A stretch of 64,000 nt of DNA, from contig NZ_SMCV01000002.1 of the NCBI RefSeq assembly GCF_004342285.1, positions 558,001 to 622,000 of the forward strand, in the 5' to 3' direction. A program made the position numbers and the translations under genes. Every line of letters starts with the position of its first letter. The first letter of the stretch is position 1. Below, one piece after another: positions 33,687-43,192 of this stretch. The stretch comes from Klebsiella sp. BIGb0138 (GTDB lineage: Bacteria; Pseudomonadota; Gammaproteobacteria; Enterobacterales; Enterobacteriaceae). Under the pieces are notes generated by a model that was given only the letters and a program-made list of their open reading frames with translations, had not been told where the DNA came from and made no database searches.

Positions 33687-34403
33687 ATGAACGAAATTTT
33701 CCCATTAGCAAGTGCCGCCGGGATGACCGTCGGCCTTGCCGTTTGCGCGCTCATCATCGGCCTTGTGCTGGCGATGCTGTTCGCCGTGCTGGAGTCAGTG
33801 AAATGGCGTCCGCTGGCATGGCTCGCAACCGGCGTGGTGACGGTTCTGCGCGGGCTACCGGAAATTCTGGTGGTCCTGTTTATCTATTTTGGCTCCTCGC
33901 AGCTGCTGCTCACGCTCTCTGACGGCTTCACCATCAATCTGGGTGTGGTGCAGATTCCGGTGCAGATGCAGATTGAGAACTTCGACGTCAGTCCGTTCCT
34001 CTGTGGCGCCGTCGCCCTGTCCCTGCTGTACGCAGCCTACGCCTCGCAAACTCTGCGCGGCGCGCTGAAGGCCGTGCCTCAGGGGCAGTGGGAATCCGGC
34101 CAGGCGCTGGGGCTAGCGAAAGGGGCGATTTTCTTCCGTCTGGTGATGCCGCAGATGTGGCGTCATGCGCTGCCGGGCCTCGGTAACCAGTGGCTGGTGC
34201 TGCTGAAAGATACCGCGCTGGTGAGCTTAATCAGCGTCAACGATCTGATGTTGCAAACCAAAAGTATCGCCACCCGCACCCAGGAACCGTTCAACTGGTA
34301 TATCATCGCGGCGGCGATCTATCTGGTCATCACCCTGCTCAGTCAGTACATTCTGAAACGTATTGACCAACGTGCGACGCGCTTCGAACGGAGACCAGGC
34401 TGA
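33687..34403 (+). CDS. artQ: Arginine ABC transporter permease ArtQ
   Basis: ArtQ is one of two inner-membrane permeases of the arginine importer. The 238-residue protein has five or so helices and the EAA loop ([28 protein letters not shown]) that contacts ArtP. It starts 6 bp after artI and overlaps artM by one base (TGATG). Confidence 0.98.
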   Translation: MNEIFPLASAAGMTVGLAVCALIIGLVLAMLFAVLESVKWRPLAWLATGVVTVLRGLPEILVVLFIYFGSSQLLLTLSDGFTINLGVVQIPVQMQIENFDVSPFLCGAVALSLLYAAYASQTLRGALKAVPQGQWESGQALGLAKGAIFFRLVMPQMWRHALPGLGNQWLVLLKDTALVSLISVNDLMLQTKSIATRTQEPFNWYIIAAAIYLVITLLSQYILKRIDQRATRFERRPG

Positions 34404-35071
34404 TGCTCGATTATTTACCCGAACTGCTGAAAGGGCTGCACACCAGCCTGACGCTGACCGCAGCATCGATCGTCGTGGCGCTGATTCTGTCGCTAATCTT
34501 TACCATTGTGCTGACGCTAAAAACGCCGGTACTGGTGTGGATTGTTCGCGTCTATATCACCCTGTTTACCGGCACGCCGCTGCTGGTGCAGATCTTCCTG
34601 ATTTACTACGGCCCCGGGCAGTTTCCCTCGTTACAGGAGTATCCGCTACTGTGGCATCTGATTTCTGAACCCTGGCTGTGCGCCCTGATCGCCCTGTCGC
34701 TAAACAGCGCGGCCTACACCACCCAGCTGTTTTATGGCGCGATTCGCGCGATCCCTGACGGCCAGTGGCAGTCCTGTAGCGCCCTGGGAATGAGCAAGAA
34801 AGATACGCTGGCGATTCTGCTGCCGTATGCCTTTAAACGCGCCCTCTCTTCTTATTCCAACGAGGTGGTGCTGGTGTTCAAAAGCACCTCCCTGGCTTAC
34901 ACCATCACCCTGATGGAAGTGATGGGGCACGGCCAGCTGCTGTACGGACGAACCTACGATGTGATGGTCTTCGGCGCGGCCGGTATCGTCTATCTGATCG
35001 TCAACGGGCTGCTGACCTTACTGATGCGGCTGGTGGAGCGTAAAGCGCTGGCGTTTGAACGGCGGAATTAA
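34403..35071 (+). CDS. artM: Arginine ABC transporter permease ArtM
   Basis: ArtM forms the permease heterodimer with ArtQ. The 222-residue protein carries the HisM-type EAA motif (SCSALGMSKKDTLAILLPYAFKRAL). Its ATG shares a base with the artQ stop, indicating translational coupling. It is last in the artPIQM operon and followed by a terminator before the separately controlled artJ. Confidence 0.98.
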   Translation: MLDYLPELLKGLHTSLTLTAASIVVALILSLIFTIVLTLKTPVLVWIVRVYITLFTGTPLLVQIFLIYYGPGQFPSLQEYPLLWHLISEPWLCALIALSLNSAAYTTQLFYGAIRAIPDGQWQSCSALGMSKKDTLAILLPYAFKRALSSYSNEVVLVFKSTSLAYTITLMEVMGHGQLLYGRTYDVMVFGAAGIVYLIVNGLLTLLMRLVERKALAFERRN

Positions 35072-35143
35072 CGCTTGTCTGCGTTTAAGCAGGTTGAGAC
35101 GCCGGATTAAACGCGCGCCGAGAATGCATAACTATCAAATATA

Positions 35144-35178
35144 AAGACGGGCATGTCGCTACATAGCCCGTCTTTTTT
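35144..35178 (+). terminator. artPIQM terminator
   Basis: The stem AAGACGGGC/GCCCGTCTT, extended by ATGT/ACAT with a CGCT loop, is followed by TTTTT. Confidence 0.9.
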
Positions 35179-35187
35179 ATTGATTAA

Positions 35188-35222
35188 AAAATACTTATAC
35201 CAAATTATTGAATATAAATTCA
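35188..35222 (+). promoter_or_regulatory. ARG boxes (ArgR operator) before artJ
   Basis: TGAATATAAATTCA at 35209-35222 matches the ArgR core TGAATWWWWATTCA at all 14 positions. A weaker partner (35188-35201, 9 of 14) starts exactly 21 bp upstream. The pair lies 72 bp before the artJ ATG. This supports arginine/ArgR repression of artJ, as known in E. coli. Confidence 0.85.
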
Positions 35223-35293
35223 TTTAATGGCATTGTAAAAATCAGCCGCAGACACGGCACAACATCATAAGATTGACCGACGGGAGTTCCACG

Positions 35294-36025
35294 ATGAAAA
35301 AGTTAGTTCTGGCTGCACTGCTTTCCTCTTTCGCCTTTGGCGCCGCTGCCGCAGAGAAGATCAGCTTCGGCGTTTCGGCAACCTACCCCCCTTTTGAATC
35401 CATGGACGCCAACAATCAGATCGTCGGTTTCGATCTCGATCTGGCAAAAGCGCTGTGCAAACAAATGCAGGCCGACTGTACTTTTACTAATCATGCTTTC
35501 GACAGCCTGATCCCGGCGCTGAAATTTAAAAAATATGATGCGGTGATTTCCGGTATGGACATTACCCCGGAGCGCAGCAAGCAGGTGGCGTTTACCGAGC
35601 CGTACTACGCAAACTCGGCGCTGGTGATTGCCAAAAAAGACGCGTTCCACTCTTTTGCCGACCTGAAAGGCAAACGTATTGGTATGGAAAACGGCACCAC
35701 TCACCAGAAATACCTGCAGGACAAACATCCGGAAGTCAAAACCGTGGCCTACGATAGCTATCAGAATGCGATTATTGACCTGAAAAACGGCCGTATTGAC
35801 GGGGTATTCGGCGATACCGCAGTGGTGAATGAGTGGCTGAAAACCAACCCGCAGCTGGGCGTGGCGACGCCAAAAGTGACCGATCCGCAATACTTCGGTA
35901 CCGGCCTTGGCATCGCCGTGCGTCCGGATAACAAAGCCCTGCTGGAAAAACTGAACAGCGCGCTGAAGGCGATTAAAGCCGACGGTACCTATCAGAAAAT
36001 CAGCAGCCAGTGGTTCCCGGAATAA
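35294..36025 (+). CDS. artJ: Arginine-binding periplasmic protein ArtJ
   Basis: ArtJ binds L-arginine in the periplasm with high affinity and delivers it to ArtQMP. The 243-residue precursor starts MKKLVLAALLSSFAFGAAAA (signal peptide, cleavage after AAA). The GVSATYPPFESMDANNQIVGFD and ISGMDITPERSKQV segments hold the ligand contacts. It has its own promoter region with ARG boxes and is separated from artM by a terminator, so it can be expressed apart from the operon. Confidence 0.98.
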   Translation: MKKLVLAALLSSFAFGAAAAEKISFGVSATYPPFESMDANNQIVGFDLDLAKALCKQMQADCTFTNHAFDSLIPALKFKKYDAVISGMDITPERSKQVAFTEPYYANSALVIAKKDAFHSFADLKGKRIGMENGTTHQKYLQDKHPEVKTVAYDSYQNAIIDLKNGRIDGVFGDTAVVNEWLKTNPQLGVATPKVTDPQYFGTGLGIAVRPDNKALLEKLNSALKAIKADGTYQKISSQWFPE

Positions 36026-36070
36026 TCTTTTACTGACCCGGGCGCTGTATTCGGCCCCGGCCGGGGGAAG

Positions 36071-37549
36071 CTACAAACGCAGCGGCAGGGTAAAGCGGAA
36101 GCAGGCCCCTGCCGGCACATCCTGCAGCTGAATATCGCCGCCGTGCAGCTGCAACATCCGCCGCACGATCATCAGCCCTAACCCGCCCCGCGATTCACTC
36201 CCCTGACCTGGCTCCAGCACCGAAGGCCGTTCAAACAGCGTGGCCCGCAGTTCACCGGCAACGCCGGGGCCGCTATCCGCGACCTCGACCACCATCTGCG
36301 CGCCCTGCTGACGCGCCGTCAGGCTGATGTTGCCGCCATCCGGGGTATGGCGAATCGCATTATCCAGCAAATTGGTCAAGACCCGTTCCATCATCGATAA
36401 ATCCGCTACCACCGGCGGCAGGCCGCCGGCCAGCGCCAGCTGCAGGCGAATATGACGGGTGGCAATCGCCAGGTCGAACTTCTGCGCCACGTCCTGCACC
36501 AGCTCGGCCAGCACAAACTTCTCCGGCTGCGGCTTGATGCCGCCATGCTCCAGGCGAGCCAGCTCAAACAGCTGTTGCGAAAGATAGCGGACTTTGTTGC
36601 CCTGCCGCAGCGCAATATTCAGATAGCGTTTGCTCTCCTCCGCGCTCAGCCGGTCGGCTTTCAGGGTCAGCGTCTCAAGATAGCCCAGCAGCGAGGTCAG
36701 CGGCGTGCGCAGGTCGTGAGAAATATTGGCGATAAACTCCCGACGCTGGCGGTCGCTATCGGCCAGATGCTCCCACTGCCCGGCAATCTGTCGGGAGAGG
36801 TCGATAAAGCGATTGTGCAAAATCGCCACTTCATTACCGGGATGCGGCTCCGGCGTTTGCGCCGCCAGGAGCCTGATCGCCTCCATGCTGTCTTCTCCAG
36901 GGATCCCTACCTGCGCGGTGAGCTGACGCACCGGGCGCGTCACCCAGAACCAGGCCAGCCCACCGGCCAGCAGGCCGAACAGGGCCACCAGCAGCAGCGT
37001 CCAGATCAGCAGACTCCCCAGCGTCTTCTGCCAGGCGCTGGCCGCCAGTGCATTAAAGGTCTCCCCTTGCAGAATAATATACAGATACCCGCGCAGCTGG
37101 CCGTCAATATTCACCGGCGCGACGCTGAACACTTTTTGCCGGTCCGGACTGCGCGGATCGTCGCCGTACACCGGCCAGCTCCCCCCGGAGAGAAACGTCT
37201 GCACCGGCGACAGGTCGATACGCTGGCGCTTGATATGGCCCGGCGGCGCGGCATCGGCCAGCAGTTCGCCGTCAGGAGAAACCAGGTACAGCTCAACGCT
37301 GGGGTTAAAGACCATCAGCCGGTCAAATAGCGGTTTCAGCGCCTGGCGATTGACCTGTCCGTGGGTATCGAGCAGCGGCTCACGGGCCACAATTTGCTGC
37401 GCCAGCCCGGCAGAAAGACGCTGCACCATCGCGTTACCGTATTGCGCGCTGCTGTATAGCTGAACCGCACAAACGGCCGCCGCGCAAAGCAGCAGCAGCG
37501 AAGTGAACACCAGCGCCAGACGCTGACTCAGGCTCAGCCGCCGCATCAT
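36071..37549 (-). CDS. Two-component sensor histidine kinase
   Basis: This 492-residue inner-membrane kinase is not in the E. coli K-12 locus and I cannot name it. Two membrane helices (about 13-33 and 178-202) enclose a periplasmic sensor domain of about 145 residues. HAMP-like sequence follows (about 203-265), then the H-box EFIANISHDLRTPLTSLLGY with His278, the N-box LTNLLDNAIRHTP, G1 DSGPGV and G2 GGLGLMIV. The start overlaps the stop of the upstream response-regulator gene by 4 bp (ATGA), so they are one operon. It is convergent with artJ. The sensed signal is unknown. Confidence 0.93.
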   Translation of the reverse strand: MMRRLSLSQRLALVFTSLLLLCAAAVCAVQLYSSAQYGNAMVQRLSAGLAQQIVAREPLLDTHGQVNRQALKPLFDRLMVFNPSVELYLVSPDGELLADAAPPGHIKRQRIDLSPVQTFLSGGSWPVYGDDPRSPDRQKVFSVAPVNIDGQLRGYLYIILQGETFNALAASAWQKTLGSLLIWTLLLVALFGLLAGGLAWFWVTRPVRQLTAQVGIPGEDSMEAIRLLAAQTPEPHPGNEVAILHNRFIDLSRQIAGQWEHLADSDRQRREFIANISHDLRTPLTSLLGYLETLTLKADRLSAEESKRYLNIALRQGNKVRYLSQQLFELARLEHGGIKPQPEKFVLAELVQDVAQKFDLAIATRHIRLQLALAGGLPPVVADLSMMERVLTNLLDNAIRHTPDGGNISLTARQQGAQMVVEVADSGPGVAGELRATLFERPSVLEPGQGSESRGGLGLMIVRRMLQLHGGDIQLQDVPAGACFRFTLPLRL

Positions 37550-38262
37550 TGCCCTTCCCCTTTGCGCTCAGGAGCGAATTTATAGCCTTTTCCCCACACC
37601 GTCAGAATGATTTCCGGCTCTGTCGGCTCACGTTCAATTTTGCTGCGCAGGCGGTTGATATGGGTATTGACCGTATGCTCATAGCCCTCGTGCTGGTAAC
37701 CCCAGACGCGGTCAAGTAAGGCCAGGCGGGAGAAGACCTCGCCGGGATGGCGGGCAAAGTAGTAAAGCAGGTCGAATTCGCGTGGCGTTAAATCCACCGG
37801 CTCGCCGCGCAGTCTGATCTCCCGCGACAGCGGATCGATGCTCAGGCCGTGGCACTCAATCCGCCCGGCATCCATCAACAGGTTCTGCCCCATCGCCTCC
37901 TGACGACGAAACAGCGCTTTGACCCGCGCCACCAGTTCAATCACCGAAAACGGTTTTGCCAGATAGTCGTCGGCCCCCATCTCCAGCCCCAGCACGCGGT
38001 GGGTTTCGCTGGAGCGGGCGCTGATGATAATCACCGGCAGATAGCGGGTCATCTGGCGAATACGCCGGCAAATTTCCAGGCCATCAACGTTGGGCAGCAT
38101 CAGGTCAAGGATCGCCGCATCCCAGCCGCCCTTTTCCAGCTGTGCCAGCGCCTGCGCGCCATCCGCTTCATGGACAATCTGATACCCCTCGTCCTGCAGA
38201 TTCAGGCGCAGCAAAGTGGCAATGTCGTCATCATCTTCGACCAGCAGGATTCTTTTGACCAT
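37546..38262 (-). CDS. OmpR-family response regulator
   Basis: This 237-residue regulator partners the kinase encoded immediately downstream. The start MVKRILLVEDDDD at 38262 follows a GGAG ribosome site; an upstream in-frame start at 38301 is less likely. The receiver domain has the acidic pair Asp10/Asp11, phospho-acceptor Asp53 (AILDLMLPNVDG) and Lys103 (DDYLAKPF). A winged-helix DNA-binding domain (about 135-232) contains LTPREFDLLYYFARHPGEVFSR and HTVNTHINRLRSKIE. No direct repeat operator is obvious in the 79 bp upstream. Confidence 0.93.
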   Translation of the reverse strand: MVKRILLVEDDDDIATLLRLNLQDEGYQIVHEADGAQALAQLEKGGWDAAILDLMLPNVDGLEICRRIRQMTRYLPVIIISARSSETHRVLGLEMGADDYLAKPFSVIELVARVKALFRRQEAMGQNLLMDAGRIECHGLSIDPLSREIRLRGEPVDLTPREFDLLYYFARHPGEVFSRLALLDRVWGYQHEGYEHTVNTHINRLRSKIEREPTEPEIILTVWGKGYKFAPERKGEGQ

Positions 38263-38341
38263 CGGTATCGCTCCGCTAATATTCACGCCGTTATCCGCCA
38301 AGCTTACCTGATTTCCCCCGCCCTAAGAGTTCACATTTTGT

Positions 38342-39472
38342 TTAAACTTCACGAACCAGCAGCGTCAGCACTTCATAGTGTGCGGTGTGGGGGAACATGT
38401 CGAACAGCTGCACCCGCTCAACCCGGTAACCCGGCAGCTGAGCGATATCTTTTGCCATCGTCCTGGCATTACAGCTGGAATAGATAATGTAGGGGGGCGC
38501 CATACGCGATAAATAGTCGCACAGTTCGCCGCCAATCCCGCGGCGCGGCGGGTTCACCAGCACCAGGTCAGGAAGTTCTCCCCCGGCGGTGGCGAACTGC
38601 GTCGAGTCCAGCGCCTGGAAATGCAGGTTGCTCAGGCCCAGCTCGGCGGCAGACTGTTTCGCGCTGGCAATCGCTTCCGGCGCAATCTCGATCCCGGTCA
38701 ACCGCATTTTCGCCGTGGCGCAATGCAGGCCAAAACCGCCCACCCCGCAGAACAGATCCCACATATGATTCACCGGCAGCTGGCGCACCCAGTCGCGGGC
38801 GGCGGCATACAGCCGGCTGGCGACGGCCGGGTTGGTCTGAAAGAAGCTCTGCGGGCGGATCCACAGCGGCACGCCGTTAAAGTTTTCCGCCAGCGCCGCC
38901 TGCTCGCTGAGGAGAATCTCCTCTTCGCCTTCCATAATCGCCATATGCACCGGCTGAATATTGGCGGTAATGACCTTCAACTGGGGCAGCTGCGCCTGCA
39001 GCCACGGCAGCGCGGCGCGCAGCTGCGCAAGTTTCGTTGTGGAACGCAGGACAAAACGCAGCATCATCCCGCCATCCTGCTGGCTTTCGGTCAGCAGCAG
39101 ATACTTCAGTTCGCCGCGCTGGCGAGCGACGTTATAGGGCGTTAACCCGGCGCGGGCGATAAACGGTTTCAGCGCGGCAAAAACCGGCGCAAAACTGGCG
39201 GGATAGAGCGGACACGCCGTCAGATCTTCAGGACTGCCGTCACGGTGCAACATCCCCAGCAGCGGACGTTCGACGCTGCCGCTGACCACCATTTTGGCTT
39301 TATTGCGAAAAGCGGCCTCCGGGCCGGAGACCGGTTCATGCCATGTCGCCACCGGGCTGTCTGCCAACAACGTTCTGAGCTCAGCCATTTTACCGGCGAG
39401 CTGTTGTGTTAACGGCAGTTCCAGCCACTGACAGGAGCGGCAGCGGCCCGCGTCATAGAGTGCGCAGTGCAT
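38342..39472 (-). CDS. rlmC: 23S rRNA (uracil-747-C5)-methyltransferase RlmC
   Basis: RlmC (RumB) methylates U747 of 23S rRNA using SAM. The 376-residue protein has the N-terminal [4Fe-4S] cysteines (Cys3, Cys11, Cys14 in [14 protein letters not shown], with a further Cys in [10 protein letters not shown]), the SAM motif [22 protein letters not shown], and the catalytic cysteine in [12 protein letters not shown]. The gene lies between the two-component pair and ybjO; in E. coli artJ is the direct neighbour. Confidence 0.98.
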   Translation of the reverse strand: MHCALYDAGRCRSCQWLELPLTQQLAGKMAELRTLLADSPVATWHEPVSGPEAAFRNKAKMVVSGSVERPLLGMLHRDGSPEDLTACPLYPASFAPVFAALKPFIARAGLTPYNVARQRGELKYLLLTESQQDGGMMLRFVLRSTTKLAQLRAALPWLQAQLPQLKVITANIQPVHMAIMEGEEEILLSEQAALAENFNGVPLWIRPQSFFQTNPAVASRLYAAARDWVRQLPVNHMWDLFCGVGGFGLHCATAKMRLTGIEIAPEAIASAKQSAAELGLSNLHFQALDSTQFATAGGELPDLVLVNPPRRGIGGELCDYLSRMAPPYIIYSSCNARTMAKDIAQLPGYRVERVQLFDMFPHTAHYEVLTLLVREV

Positions 39473-39514
39473 AAGAAGACCTTCAAAAAATCAGGGGCGG
39501 GGATTGTATCACCG

Positions 39515-39988
39515 TTATTGCAGTCGGAAAAAGCGGCGACACGACGCCGGGATAAACAGCAGCGCCAGCACCAGCAAATCGGGCAGCTTTTGCATGAACA
39601 GCGAATGTAAAATCTCCCGCTTCGATTCACCGGCAATGCTGAACAGTTCCGGATAGCCATAGCCCAATGACGCCGCCCAAAGATAGCCGGTGACCATAAT
39701 TTGCGTCAGCAGAAAGATCCACCGCGCCAGATTATGCCCTTTTACCAGAGAAAATGCGCACCAGATCTCAACAAACACCAGCAGCAGGCTGGAGAGAAAC
39801 ACCAGCGTCAGGCTCCATGTCTGCACGCTGCGGTGAATAAATTCCGCTATGCCATTTACCCCCAGCTGATTAAGGATCATCAGCAGGTCCACTGCGCGGA
39901 TCAAAATAATGGCAAAGGCCGCGACCTGCACCAGCGCAGGCACGTTAAGCCGGGCATGAGATGAACGAGTTTTAGTAAACAATGCCAA
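39515..39988 (-). CDS. ybjO: Inner-membrane protein YbjO
   Basis: This 157-residue protein matches the DUF2593-type YbjO of enterics in position and length. Four hydrophobic segments are visible (about 18-42, 55-77, 88-108 and 133-150). It sits between potI and rlmC on the same strand. Function is unknown. Confidence 0.88.
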   Translation of the reverse strand: MALFTKTRSSHARLNVPALVQVAAFAIILIRAVDLLMILNQLGVNGIAEFIHRSVQTWSLTLVFLSSLLLVFVEIWCAFSLVKGHNLARWIFLLTQIMVTGYLWAASLGYGYPELFSIAGESKREILHSLFMQKLPDLLVLALLFIPASCRRFFRLQ

Positions 39989-40006
39989 CGGAAACGTCTT
40001 CCATGA

Positions 40007-40032
40007 AAACGGCGTCGCCTGCTCGCGACGCC
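40007..40032 (-). terminator. potFGHI terminator
   Basis: The stem GGCGTCGC/GCGACGCC with a 6-base loop is followed on the minus strand by GTTTTC, between potI and ybjO. A second small hairpin (GGGGC-TTCA-GCCCC, 40058-40071) overlaps the end of potI. Confidence 0.6.
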
Positions 40033-40063
40033 GATACCAGTCTTACCGTAGATTTTAGGGGCT

Positions 40064-40909
40064 TCAGCCCCGTCTTGCACGCTGGATATCGCGTACCCGC
40101 TGCTTTTCTGCGCGCGCCATCAAATACCAGGCGATAAAACCAACAATCCCCACGACGCCGAGGATTAAGGTCGCCAGGGCGTTGATTTCCGGGTTCACCC
40201 CCATACGTACGCTGGAGAAGACCAGCATCGGTAAGGTGGTGGCTCCGGGGCCGGAGACAAAGCTGGCAATGACCAGATCGTCCAACGATAAGGTAAACGC
40301 CAGCAGCCAGCCGGAGATCACCGCCGGCATAATCATCGGTAGCGTAATAATGAAGAAGACCTTTAGCGGCGGCGCGCCGAGGTCCATCGCCGCTTCCTCG
40401 ATAGAATGGTCCAGTTCACGCAGCCGCGATGAAATCACCACCGCCACGTAGGCGGTGCAAAAGGTCACATGCGCCAGCCAGATGGTCAACATACCGCGAT
40501 CCGACGGCCAGCCGATGGCGTGCCCGAGCGCCACAAACAGCAGCAGCAGCGACAGCCCGGTGATCACATCCGGCATCACCAGCGGCGCGGTAATCATAAA
40601 GGCAAAGCCGTTTGACCCCCGAAAGCGGCCAAACCGCACCAGCACCACCGCCGCGATGGTGCCGAGGATCGCCGCCGCCGTCGCCGCACAGGTGGCGATG
40701 GTCAGGCTCAGCCCCACGGCGCTCATCATGGCATCGTCGTGGAACAGTTCGCTGTACCAGCGCGTTGACCAGCCGGCCCACACCGTGACCAGCTTCGAGC
40801 TGTTGAACGAGTAAATCACCAGCATCAGCATCGGGGCATATAAAAAGGTGAAGCCGATAACGAGGATTAAAATTCGCCACGGCGAACGGACTACCGGCAA
40901 CTCATTCAT
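40064..40909 (-). CDS. potI: Putrescine ABC transporter permease PotI
   Basis: PotI is an inner-membrane permease of the PotFGHI putrescine importer. The 281-residue protein starts MNELPVVRSPWRILILVIGF; its ATG overlaps the potH stop by 4 bp. The EAA loop EEAAMDLGAPPLKVFFIITLPM is intact. A longer frame reaching 40951 lies inside potH and is not the start. Confidence 0.98.
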   Translation of the reverse strand: MNELPVVRSPWRILILVIGFTFLYAPMLMLVIYSFNSSKLVTVWAGWSTRWYSELFHDDAMMSAVGLSLTIATCAATAAAILGTIAAVVLVRFGRFRGSNGFAFMITAPLVMPDVITGLSLLLLFVALGHAIGWPSDRGMLTIWLAHVTFCTAYVAVVISSRLRELDHSIEEAAMDLGAPPLKVFFIITLPMIMPAVISGWLLAFTLSLDDLVIASFVSGPGATTLPMLVFSSVRMGVNPEINALATLILGVVGIVGFIAWYLMARAEKQRVRDIQRARRG

Positions 40910-41859
40910 CCGTGCTCCCCCATCTGTTTTTGCTGGTGTTTGTGGAACCACATGATCGGCACGATCAGCAGCAGCAGCATCACGATCGCCACCGCAGAGG
41001 CAACCGGCCAGTCGCGGTTATTAAAGAACTCCTGCCACAGAACCCGCCCGATCATAATGCTATCCGGGCCGCCGAGCAGCTCCGGGATCACGAACTCCCC
41101 TACCGCCGGAATAAAGACCAGCATCGAACCGGCGATAATCCCGCCTTTGGTCAGCGGGACAATCACCTGGAAGAAGGTTTTCAGCGGCCGGGCCCCCAGA
41201 TCCAGAGAGGCCTCGACCAGCGAGTAGTCGATACGCGTCAGCGCGGTATAGATCGGCAGCACCATAAACGGCAGATAGGCATACACAATACCGATATAGA
41301 CCGCCAGATTGGTATGCAGAATCTCCAGCGGCCGATCGATAACCCCGAGCCAGAGCAGGAAATTATTCAGTACGCCGTTGCTTTTCAACAGCCCCATCCA
41401 CGCATAGACGCGGATCAGGAATGAGGTCCATGACGGCAGGATCACCAGCAGCAGCAGGATATTTCGCGTTGACGGTTTACTGTGCGCCACCGCCCATGCC
41501 AGCGGATAACCCAGCAGCAGGCAGCAGAAGGTTGAGATCCCCGCCACCTGCAGCGACTGCAGATAGGCCTCAAAATAGAGCGGATCGTCGGTCAGCTGCA
41601 GGAAGTTGCCGAGGTTCAAAGTGAGCGAGAGCTGGCCATCCGCCCACGCCCACAGATCGGTATAGGGCGGGATCGCCCGCGCCATCTCCGCGAGGCTGAT
41701 TTTAAACACGATCAGGAACGGCAGCAGGAACAGCAGGATCAGCCACAGATACGGCAGCGCAATCACCAGCTTGCGGCCATGGGCCATCTGCAGGCGCGTC
41801 AGCCATCGCGCAAAACCGCCCGTTTTATTCGCCCCGGCCGGTGGTTCTAATGTACTCAT
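40906..41859 (-). CDS. potH: Putrescine ABC transporter permease PotH
   Basis: PotH is the first permease of PotFGHI. The 317-residue protein has six membrane helices and the EAA loop VEASLDLGARPLKTFFQVIVPLTKGG. It follows potG by 10 bp and overlaps potI. Confidence 0.98.
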   Translation of the reverse strand: MSTLEPPAGANKTGGFARWLTRLQMAHGRKLVIALPYLWLILLFLLPFLIVFKISLAEMARAIPPYTDLWAWADGQLSLTLNLGNFLQLTDDPLYFEAYLQSLQVAGISTFCCLLLGYPLAWAVAHSKPSTRNILLLLVILPSWTSFLIRVYAWMGLLKSNGVLNNFLLWLGVIDRPLEILHTNLAVYIGIVYAYLPFMVLPIYTALTRIDYSLVEASLDLGARPLKTFFQVIVPLTKGGIIAGSMLVFIPAVGEFVIPELLGGPDSIMIGRVLWQEFFNNRDWPVASAVAIVMLLLLIVPIMWFHKHQQKQMGEHG

Positions 41860-41869
41860 CGCCCTCTCC

Positions 41870-43003
41870 TTACACCGTCAGAACAACGCAGCTGTCGGCA
41901 TCCCAGCACAAACGGACTTCATCACCCCAGGTTGGCGTGCCCTTGCGGTGGCGGTGTTCGTTCTGCAACTGAGCGCTGATCATCTGTCCGCTTTGCAGCC
42001 GTACGTGGTAGATAGACAGGTCGCCGAGGTAGGCGATATGAATCACCTCCCCGACCGCGAAGTTGTAACCATTCGCCGGCGGCTCGTCGCAGAGCATGAT
42101 TTTTTCCGGCCGCAGGGCGACCCACACCGGGACGTTATCGACGACGGAAGCGTCGGGATCGACCTTCAGCGGATGCGTCAGCCCCGGCGAACTCAGCACC
42201 AGGCCATCTTCCAGACGCTCTTTGACCAGCCCTTCAAAGACGTTGACCGAACCGATGAATTCGGCGCTATAGCGGGTCGTCGGATGCTCGTAGATCTCTT
42301 CCGGCTCGCCAATTTGCACGAACTTACCGCGGTTCATAATGGCGATACGCCCGGCCATGGTCATCGCTTCTTCCTGATCGTGGGTCACCATCACGCAGGT
42401 CGCCCCCACGCGCTCGAGGATATCCACCACTTCCAGCTGCATGCGGTCGCGCAGCTTTTTATCCAGAGCGCCCATGGGCTCATCGAGCAGCAGCAGCTTC
42501 GGACGTTTCGCCAGGCTGCGGGCCAGGGCCACGCGCTGACGCTGGCCGCCGGACAGCTGATGCGGTTTGCGTTTGGCAAACTCCTGCATATGCACCAGCG
42601 CCAGCATCTCCTGCACCCGGCTGGTGATTTCGCTCTTCGGTAGCTTGTCCTGCTTCAGGCCGAAGGCAATGTTCTGCTCCACCGTCATATGGGGAAACAG
42701 CGCATAGGATTGAAACATCATATTGATGGGGCGCTGATACGGCGGTACCCGCGACAGGTCGACGCCGTCCAGCATAATTTGCCCGGCGGTTGGCTCTTCA
42801 AAGCCGGCCAGCATGCGCAGCAGCGTCGATTTTCCGCAGCCGGATGCGCCCAGCAGGGCGAAAATTTCGCCTTTATAAATCGTGAGATTGACGTCGTCGA
42901 CGGCGTGCTGCCCGTCAAAGGACTTCGTCAGGTTACGGATTTCCAGCAGCGGGGTCAGCGCTTTCGGGGTTTTCGCTTGTGGGCGGGGAATTGCGTCATT
43001 CAC
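41870..43003 (-). CDS. potG: Putrescine ABC transporter ATPase PotG
   Basis: PotG is the ATPase of the putrescine importer. I assign the GTG start at 43003, giving (M)NDAIPRPQAKTPKALTPLLE and 377 residues as in E. coli, with GGAGAG 7 bp upstream; a longer frame to 43033 is not conserved. Walker A GASGCGKS, signature LSGGQRQR and Walker B LLLLDEPMGALD are present, with a C-terminal TOBE domain (about 300-370). Confidence 0.97.
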   Translation of the reverse strand: MNDAIPRPQAKTPKALTPLLEIRNLTKSFDGQHAVDDVNLTIYKGEIFALLGASGCGKSTLLRMLAGFEEPTAGQIMLDGVDLSRVPPYQRPINMMFQSYALFPHMTVEQNIAFGLKQDKLPKSEITSRVQEMLALVHMQEFAKRKPHQLSGGQRQRVALARSLAKRPKLLLLDEPMGALDKKLRDRMQLEVVDILERVGATCVMVTHDQEEAMTMAGRIAIMNRGKFVQIGEPEEIYEHPTTRYSAEFIGSVNVFEGLVKERLEDGLVLSSPGLTHPLKVDPDASVVDNVPVWVALRPEKIMLCDEPPANGYNFAVGEVIHIAYLGDLSIYHVRLQSGQMISAQLQNEHRHRKGTPTWGDEVRLCWDADSCVVLTV

Positions 43004-43165
43004 TCGGGTGCTCTCCGGCAAAAAACTAACCACCGTATGGCCCGGTTGCCATACATTGTGCTTTACAGTGCAGGTGCACCATCCTGGTGCATATTTTCGC
43101 TACACGTGACTTTCGCGTCTGCTCAGGCCGGGCATGGCAATCTCCCGGCTGAGTAACACCTTTTC

Positions 43166-43185
43166 CGGCCCGGCGAACCGGGCCG
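43166..43185 (-). repeat. Intercistronic hairpin between potF and potG
   Basis: A perfect 8-bp stem CGGCCCGG/CCGGGCCG with a CGAA tetraloop lies just after the potF stop and 160 bp before potG, without a U-tract on the minus strand. Such hairpins often protect the 3' end of a highly expressed binding-protein message; that function is inferred. Confidence 0.5.
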
Positions 43186-43192
43186 TCAGGTT

